Position numbers and translations under genes: made by a program. The notes beneath the pieces were generated by a model. The model saw only the letters and a program-made list of their open reading frames with translations, was not told the origin of the DNA and searched no databases. Shown one piece after another: positions 51,159 through 58,900 of a DNA stretch of 64,000 bases; the stretch's first letter is position 1; each line of letters opens with the position of its first letter. The stretch is taken from the NCBI GenBank assembly GCA_963756185.1, contig CAVWMS010000003.1, forward strand, positions 310,001-374,000, given 5' to 3'. This DNA is from DATAXI01 sp963756185. GTDB lineage: Bacteria; Verrucomicrobiota; Verrucomicrobiia; Chthoniobacterales; Chthoniobacteraceae.

Positions 51159-51446
51159 TTACCTGCGCCCGCCCCCACCATGACCGCCACCCCCATGGAA
51201 CCCACCGCCGTGGCCTCCAAACGAGTGCCCATAAAAATGATGCCCTCCGTAGTAACCACCCCCAATAAATACAGGATCATATGGCCCATAGCCCCCATAG
51301 TACGGTCCGCTGTAAGGCCCATAATAATAACCCGGCCCCGCCGCGCAGCCCGCAAAAGTCAGCATAACAACCGCCGCAATTGCCGTGAGCAGCAAACGCG
51401 CCGGTCCGCCGTTGACTTTGCGGTTATCGCCGATTGACTTACTCAT
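51159..51446 (-). CDS. Gly/Tyr/His-rich lipoprotein
   Basis: This 95-residue protein starts at the ATG at 51446, behind GAGGGAG. It has a signal peptide and lipobox (V-M-L-T-F-A-G-C), then Gly-Tyr-Pro repeats (G-P-Y-S-G-P-Y-Y-G-G-Y) and Gly-His repeats at the end. The His-rich tail could bind metal. It lies 19 bp after the DUF2314 gene on the same strand. Confidence 0.75.
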   Translation of the reverse strand: MSKSIGDNRKVNGGPARLLLTAIAAVVMLTFAGCAAGPGYYYGPYSGPYYGGYGPYDPVFIGGGYYGGHHFYGHSFGGHGGGFHGGGGHGGGGRR

Positions 51447-51465
51447 AAGTTCTCCCTCGCGGTAT

Positions 51466-51990
51466 TCATCTTCCGATCCGGAACCGCGCCTCCTTTGCAA
51501 ATGCCGCCTTATCCGCCGGCGATAACTCCGAATAAAGTACCCGGATGGTGTAACCTCCGATCAGCTTCCCATTCTGAACATAGGCCCAATCGGATATCTC
51601 GTCCGGGTCCACAGACACATGCGCGCCCATCTTCAGTCCCTTGATCTTCCGCGGCACATTATCCACGTACCCGTCAAACCGGTTGCCCCTGAACCTGACA
51701 TTCGCAAGCCACAGGTGCTCGACAACGTCCCCCTGCCGGAATGGCTTCTTCACTTCAAAATCATATTGCCCCGCCCCCGGATGCTCCAGCGCCCGGATGA
51801 ACACCCCGACCGTCCGCCGCGCCCTGTACACCGCCGCCCGCATTTGCTCATTATGCTTGTCCACGTTGAAAACCTGCGGCTCCTGCCCCGGTTGGACATC
51901 TTCCCGGGCCAGGGTGTGATCCGCCCTCGCCTGCCCGGCTCCCGCCGCCAGCAGCCCTCCGGCAATCATGATGCTAAAAAATCGTTTCAC
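51466..51990 (-). CDS. Exported DUF2314 (YegJ-like) protein
   Basis: The 174-residue protein starts at GTG 51990 with a signal peptide (FFSIMIAGGLLAAGAGQARA). The mature part matches DUF2314: M-R-A-A-V-Y-R-A-R-R-T-V-G-V-F, F-E-V-K-K-P-F-R-Q-G-D-V-V-E-H-L-W, and I-S-D-W-A-Y-V-Q-N-G-K-L-I-G-G-Y-T-I-R-V-L. The function of the family is unknown. It leads the lipoprotein gene in a two-gene unit. Confidence 0.85.
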   Translation of the reverse strand: MKRFFSIMIAGGLLAAGAGQARADHTLAREDVQPGQEPQVFNVDKHNEQMRAAVYRARRTVGVFIRALEHPGAGQYDFEVKKPFRQGDVVEHLWLANVRFRGNRFDGYVDNVPRKIKGLKMGAHVSVDPDEISDWAYVQNGKLIGGYTIRVLYSELSPADKAAFAKEARFRIGR

Positions 51991-52116
51991 AGCGTTTGAA
52001 CCCTGATTCGAATTCCCGCCGCAAACTGGATGGACCCCACCAAACCTTTTACCGTCTCGCTTACCCTCCCCAGAATATTCTTGAAATTCGCCCCAAAATA
52101 AACTATCGGCCTCCCG

Positions 52117-52947
52117 GTGTTCCGCTTTCCCCAGAATTTCTTGGGTCTCCTGGCTGGGAGGGGGATTGAGAGAAGATGTTGTCTTTGGATTGCCCTACTA
52201 TTTAGCGTTCTCATCGCCAGCCAGGCGTCGGCCGCCAGTATGCGCCAATTGCCGAATACCGCCAGCCTCGCCGCCGCCCATTTGAAGCCCCTTGGTCGCC
52301 TGGATTCCATGCGGCACTTGCGCCTGGCAATCAGTCTCCCTCTGCGCAATCAGCAGGCGCTCACGCAGTTGCTCTCGCAGTTGGGCAATCCCGCCAGCCC
52401 CAATTACAGGAAATATCTCACGCCGGCGCAATTCACCGAGCAATTCGGCCCGACAGAGCAGGACTACCAGGCGGTCATCGACTACGCCAGGGCGCACGGC
52501 CTTACGGTCACCGCGCGGCATCCGAACAGGATGATCCTGGATGTTGATGGGTCGGTTGCCGATATAGAAAGGATGTTGCGCATCACCATGCGCACCTATC
52601 AGCACCCTACTGAAAACCGGACCTTCTACGCGCCCGACCCCGCGCCAACGATCGATCAGCAACTGCCGATCCTGGACATCAGCGGACTCGATAACTACGA
52701 ATTGCCAAAGCCCCATCTGATCATCAATTCCAAAGGGACGCCGCCTCAAGCCGCCGCCAGGCGGACCCTGTTGAGCCAGGCAGCGCCGCGGCGCAAGCCC
52801 GAATACCGGCACCGGTCCGGGCGGCTTTTACATGGGAAACGATTTCCGGACAGCCTACGCGCCCGGTGTGGCACTCACCGGTTCAGGGCAAACCGTGGGA
52901 TTGGTACAATTCGACGGTTATACGACGAGCGATATCACTTACTATGA
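52117..52947 (+). CDS. Sedolisin (S53) propeptide, separated from its catalytic domain by a frameshift
   Basis: From GTG 52117 (a TTG at 52141 is an alternative) the frame gives a signal peptide (W-I-A-L-L-F-S-V-L-I-A-S-Q-A-S-A). The pro-kumamolisin activation domain follows: L-A-I-S-L-P-L-R-N-Q-Q-A-L-T-Q-L-L, S-P-N-Y-R-K-Y-L-T-P-A-Q-F-T-E-Q-F-G-P. Homology ends near residue 222. The next frame continues with S-P-N-T-G-T-G-P-G-G-F-Y-M-G, the normal entry to the peptidase, so a one-base indel lies between 52775 and 52795 in a GCCGCGGCGC run. After that point this frame is out of phase and stops at 52947. It may be a sequencing error, a phase-variable site or a disabling mutation. Confidence 0.8.
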   Translation: MFRFPQNFLGLLAGRGIERRCCLWIALLFSVLIASQASAASMRQLPNTASLAAAHLKPLGRLDSMRHLRLAISLPLRNQQALTQLLSQLGNPASPNYRKYLTPAQFTEQFGPTEQDYQAVIDYARAHGLTVTARHPNRMILDVDGSVADIERMLRITMRTYQHPTENRTFYAPDPAPTIDQQLPILDISGLDNYELPKPHLIINSKGTPPQAAARRTLLSQAAPRRKPEYRHRSGRLLHGKRFPDSLRARCGTHRFRANRGIGTIRRLYDERYHLL

Positions 52948-55900
52948 ATCCCTCGCCGGTCGCCCGAATGTAACTTTGACCAATGTGCTGCTCGATGGAT
53001 TCAGCGGCCAGCCGACGGGCGACGGCGGCGAAATCGAAGTCTCCCTCGATATCGAAATGGTGATATCGATCGCGCCCGGCATCTCCAACATCATGGTCTA
53101 TGAAGCCGGCCCGTACGGCAATTGGCATGACGTGCTCAATCGAATCGCCGACGACGACCTCGCCAAGCAGATCAGTTGCTCCTGGTATATTCCCAGCGGA
53201 CCGGAGGATCCCACGGCAGATTTGATATTCCAGCAGATGGCCGCCCAGGGACAAACCTTCTATGCGGCCTCGGGAGACTCCGATGCATATACAGGGCTGA
53301 TCCCGTTTCCCGGAGACACACCATACATCACGGAGGTGGGAGGTGTGACCCTGACCACCAGCGGCGCCGGCGGCCCGTGGCAATCGGAAACCGTATGGAA
53401 TTGGGACGATGGCGTTGGCAGCGGCGGCGGCATCAGCACGCAATACTCGATCCCCTCCTACCAGCAGGGCATCTCCATGACCGCCAACCTGGGCTCCACG
53501 ACCATGCGCAACACGCCCGACGTGGCGCTGACGGCGGACCAGGTCTATGTAAGAGCCGACGGGGTGAACTACGACGTGGGCGGCACAAGCTGCGCCGCGC
53601 CGCTCTGGGCCGGCTTTACTTCACTTGTTAATCAGGAGGCCGCAATCAACTACATGCCGACCATCGGGTTTTTGAATCCCACGATCTATGCGCTCTGCAG
53701 CGGAACGGGGTATTCAGTCGCGATGCATGACACGACCGCGGGCAATAATTTCAGCCCGGGCAGTCCGTCAAGGTTTCCTGCAGAACCGGGCTACGACTTA
53801 TGTACGGGCTGGGGCACTCCCACCGGAAACGGGTTAATCTATGCCCTTGCCGGACCGCCCGCGCCGGTCATTACCACGGGCACCCTTCTGCCCAATGCCG
53901 CGGTAGGCGTCGCCTACAGCGGGACCGTAACCGCGACTGCCGGTGTCCTGCCTTATACCTGGTCTGTCTCATCGGGCAGCCTGCCGGCCGGCCTGAGCCT
54001 TTCAAACACCACCGGCGTGATCAGCGGCACGCCCACGGCGTCGGGCACGTCAACCTTTGGATTGGAAGTCAGCGGCTCAAACGGCGCTTCCTCGACGGGC
54101 ACCTTCAGCATGATCGTTTACCCGGAGGGAACACCGCTGATTACCACCCCCAGCCCACTCCCGTACGGTGTCATCGGCCTCAATTACAGCGAAACCTTCT
54201 CCGCCGCGGGCGGCGCAACCCCCTACACGTGGGCAGTCACTGCCGGCAACCTGCCCTCGGGCCTCAACCTCAGCAGCGCCGGCTTATTGAGCGGAACACC
54301 AACCGCCTCCGGCACCTTCGGCTTCAACATTCAGGTATCCGGGACTGACGGCCTCGCTTCGTCATCCGCATTCGTCATGCTGGTGCCGCCTCCTCCGGTT
54401 ATCACCAGCGCCCCAAGCGTGACCGGCACTTCCGGATTTCCTTTCACTTACCAGATAACCGCATCCAATAATCCCAGCAGCTTTGGAGCAACCAATTTAC
54501 CGTCCGGCCTCAGTGTCAGCAGTTCCACCGGACTCATCAGCGGCACCGTGACGGCAGTCGGGTCCACCAATGTGACCATCGCCGCCAGCAGCGCCTACGG
54601 AACGGGAACCGCGGTCCTGTCGATCAACATCTTGCCCACGCCGCCGCCAGTCATCGGCATCCCGCTGACCGTCCTGCATACATTTACAGGCCTTAACGGC
54701 GACGGCTTCAACCCGGTACCCAGACCAAGATTGATCCAGGCCAGCGACGGTAACTTCTACGGCACAACTGACAAGGGCGGTCTGAATGGCGCGGGCGCCA
54801 TCTTCAAGATGACCTTGAGCGGCTCCTTAACCACCATTTACTCCTTTAGTGGCAGTGATGGCGCTCAGCCGCAGGCGGAACTGGTCCAGGCAGACGACGG
54901 CTATCTCTATGGCACCACCACCGGTGGCGGCAGCAGCGGCGATGGCACCATCTTCAAGATCACCACCAGCGGATCGTTGACCACAGTCCACAACTTCAGC
55001 GGCAACGATGGATCGGAAGTAATAGCCGGACTGACTGCCGCCAGCGATGGCAACCTCTACGGCGTAACGGCAGCCGGCGGCACCAATGGCGGTGATGGGG
55101 AAATATTCAAAATCTCAACTTCCGGATCATTTACCGGCCTCTATTCCATCGGCGGGACCAACGGCTATTGGGATGTCTCGGAAATGATCGAGGGCAGCGA
55201 TGGCAACCTCTACGGTACAACCCAGAACGGCGGCGGCGACAACGATGGTGTACTCTTCAAAGTAAGTACCAGCGGCAGCTTTCAGATGCTTTATTCCTTC
55301 AGCGGCACGGATGGTAACGAACCGGAAACCGGCATGATCCAGGGCGCCGATGGCAATCTCTATGGCACCACCAACGGAGGCAGCGGTTACGGTACTTTGT
55401 TCAAGATCACGACCGGCGGATCGTTGACGACAATTCATAACTTTACCGGCCCGGATGGCAATTGGCCGGAGGCCCCGTTGTACCAGGGCGCCGACGGCAA
55501 CCTCTATGGGACCACGGCAACAGACGGGACCATCGGCTACGGCACCATTTTCGAGGCGACCACCAGCGGATCATTGACGACAATTTATAACTTCAACGGC
55601 ACCGATGGAAATATCTCGAAATGCGGATTGATGCTCGCCAGCGACGGAAACTTCTACAGCACGACCTTCCAGGGAGGACCCTATGGAGCAGGTACCGTAT
55701 ACCGCACCTCTCCCTATCTCGTCGGGTACGTGGGCAGCGGGGTCAGCTACCAGATCACGGCGACCGATTATCCGTCCGGCTACGGGGCCACAGGCCTCCC
55801 TTCCGGCCTCAGTGTCAACCCCGGCACCGGCCTCGTCACCGGCACGCCCACTGTCACCGGGTCATTCATCGCCGCTCTCAGCGCTGTCAATACAGGCGGC

Positions 55901-58900
55901 ACCGCCAACGCGTCGCTTGAAATCTTCATCCTTCCGGCTTCGCCGGTTATCACCAGCGCAGTGACAGCCAGCGGGAGCATGGGCGCAACATTCAGTTACC
56001 AGATTCAAGCCTCGGGTAATCCGGTCAGTTTTGCCGCCTTGGCGCTGCCGCCGGGATTGAGCGTCAACCCAAGCACCGGCTTTATCACCGGCACGCCATC
56101 CTTACCCGGCACGTTCAATTCCTACGTCAGCGCCGCCAATGCCAGCGGCGTCGGAAACGCACCTCTCACCATCTCCGTAGCCGGACCGCCGCCGCCTGTC
56201 ATCACCAGCGGGTCCACCGCCGCGGGCGCCACCGGTCAGCCGTTCACTTATCAGATTATCGCCAGCGGCAACCCCATAAGTTACGCCGCCAGCAGCCTGC
56301 CCGCGGGATTGAGCATCAATGCCTCCACCGGCTTGATCAGCGGCACTCCCTCCGCCGCAGGCACCACCAGCCTCATCATCAGCGCCAGCACTCTCTACGA
56401 AACCGGAACCGCCCCGCTTACCATCACCGTCGCACTCGGAGCCCCGGTGATTACAAGCCCCTTGAGCGTCTCCGGTACGGTGAATCAGTCATTTGATTAC
56501 CAAATCACCGCATTCAGCAGTCCGACCGGTTACACAGCAACGGGCCTTCCCACCGGTCTAAGTGTAAACGACGCGACTGGCCTCATCAGCGGCACCGCAA
56601 CTTCCTCCGGGACCACCGACGTCACCATCACCGCTTCCAACACGGCAGGCACGGGTACAGCTACCCTCGTCATCACGATGATTCAGCTTCCCCCCGTCAT
56701 CACCAGTTCATTGAGCGCGACGGGCACGACCGGCCAGCCTTTCACTTACCAGATAACCGCCAGTAATAACCCCACCAGTTTCGCTGCAACCAATTTGCCG
56801 GCCGGCCTTAGTGTCAGCAACCCCACCGGCCTCATCAGCGGCACTCCCACTTCCACCGGCACCACCAGCGTCACCGTCAGCGCATCCAATGCCGGCGGCG
56901 CCGGCAGCGCGTCCCTGACACTCGCGGTCGTGGCCCAGCCGGGTGTTCCCGTCATCGGCATTCCTTTGACGGTCCTCCATACATTTTCAGGCATTAATGG
57001 CGACGGGTTCAACCCGGTGCCAAGACCAAGACTCATCCAGGCCAGCGACGGCAATTTCTACGGCACAACCGGCAAGGGTGGCTTGTACGGACAAGGCTCG
57101 ATCTTCATGATGACCCTGAGCGGTTCCCTGACCACCATTCACTCCTTTAGTGGCAGTGACGGCAACCAGCCGCAGGCGGAGCTGGTGCAGGCAGACGATG
57201 GCTATCTCTACGGCACCACCACCGGCGGCGGCAGCGACGGCGCTGGTACTATCTTCAAGGTTACAACCAGCGGTTCGTTGACCACAGTCCATAACTTCAC
57301 CGGCGGTGACGGATCGACCGTGATCGCAGGATTGACGACCGGCACCGACGGCAACCTCTATGGCGTGACGGCAACCGGCGGCGTCAACGGCGATGGCGAA
57401 ATCTTCCAGCTTACGACCTCCGGGTCATTTACCGGCCTCTACGCGCTTGGCGGGACAAACGGCTATTGGGACGTTCCGGAAATGATCCAGGGCAGCGATG
57501 GCAACCTCTACGGCACAACCCAAAACGGCGGCTCTAACGGCGACGGCGTGCTCTTCAAAGTAAGCACGAGCGGAAGCTTTGCGATGCTTTACTCGTTCAG
57601 CGGCACAGATGGCAACGAACCGGAAACGGGAATGATCCAGGGGACCGACGGAAATCTCTATGGCACCACGAATGGAGCTTCCGGCTACGGCACTTTGTTC
57701 AGGATCACGACCAGCGGTACGTTGACCACAATCTATAACTTCAGCGGTCCGGATGGCAGCTCGCCGGAGGCGCCGTTGTACCAGGGTGCTGATGGCAACC
57801 TCTATGGGACGACCTCAGCAGACGGGGCCAACGGCGACGGCACCATTTTCAGGACTACCACCGTCGGATCATTGACGACAATTTATAACTTCAACGGCAC
57901 CGACGGAAATATTTCGAAATGCGGATTGATGCTGGCCAGCGACGGTAACTTCTACAGCACGACTTTCCAGGCGGGCTCCTACGGAGCGGGCACGGTGTAC
58001 AAAACCTCTCCCTACCTCGTCGGGTATGTAGGCAGCGGGGTCAGTTACCAAATCGCGGCAAACAATTCGCCAACCACCTACGCGGCCACGGGCCTGCCAT
58101 CAGGGCTCAGCGTCAGCAGCAGCAGCACCGGCCTCATCACCGGCACGCCCACTGTCACCGGCTCGTTCAATGCCACCATCAGCGCCGGCAATACCACCGG
58201 CACCGGAAGCGCCGCACTCGAAGTCTTTGTGCTTCCCGCCAAGCCGGTAATCAACAGCGCGTTGACCGCCAGCGGGACTCTCGGAGACTTGTTCAGTTAT
58301 CAGATTGAGGCCACGAATAGTCCGGCAAGCTTCGCGGCCGTGGGATTGCCGCCGGGATTGACTATCAACCCAGGCACCGGCGTTATCACCGGCACACCCA
58401 CTGCCACGGGGTCGTTTAACACCGGCATCAGCGCGACAGACGCCAGCGGTGGCGCCGGCTATGCGACTCTTGCCATCACTCTCTCCTCAACGCCGCCTGT
58501 CATCACCAGCGGATCCACCGCCATGGGCGCCACCGGCCAGCCGTTCACCTACCAGATTGCCGCCACTAACGATCCCACCAGTTATGCCGCCGGCAGCCTG
58601 CCCGCGGGATTGAGCGTCAATGCCTCCACCGGCTTGATCAGCGGCACTCCCTCTGCCGCCGGCACCACCAGCCTCACCATCAGCGCCAGTAATCTCTATG
58701 GGACCGGCACCGCCGCTCTTACCATCACCGTCGCCCTCGATGCCCCGGTGATTACAAGCCCCTTGAGCGTCTCCGGCACGGCCAATCAACCATTCGATTA
58801 CCAGATCACGGCTTTCGGCAGTCCCACCAGTTACATGGCGACGGGGCTTCCCGCCGGCCTAAGTGTGAACAACGCGACCGGCCTTATCAGCGGCACCGCG

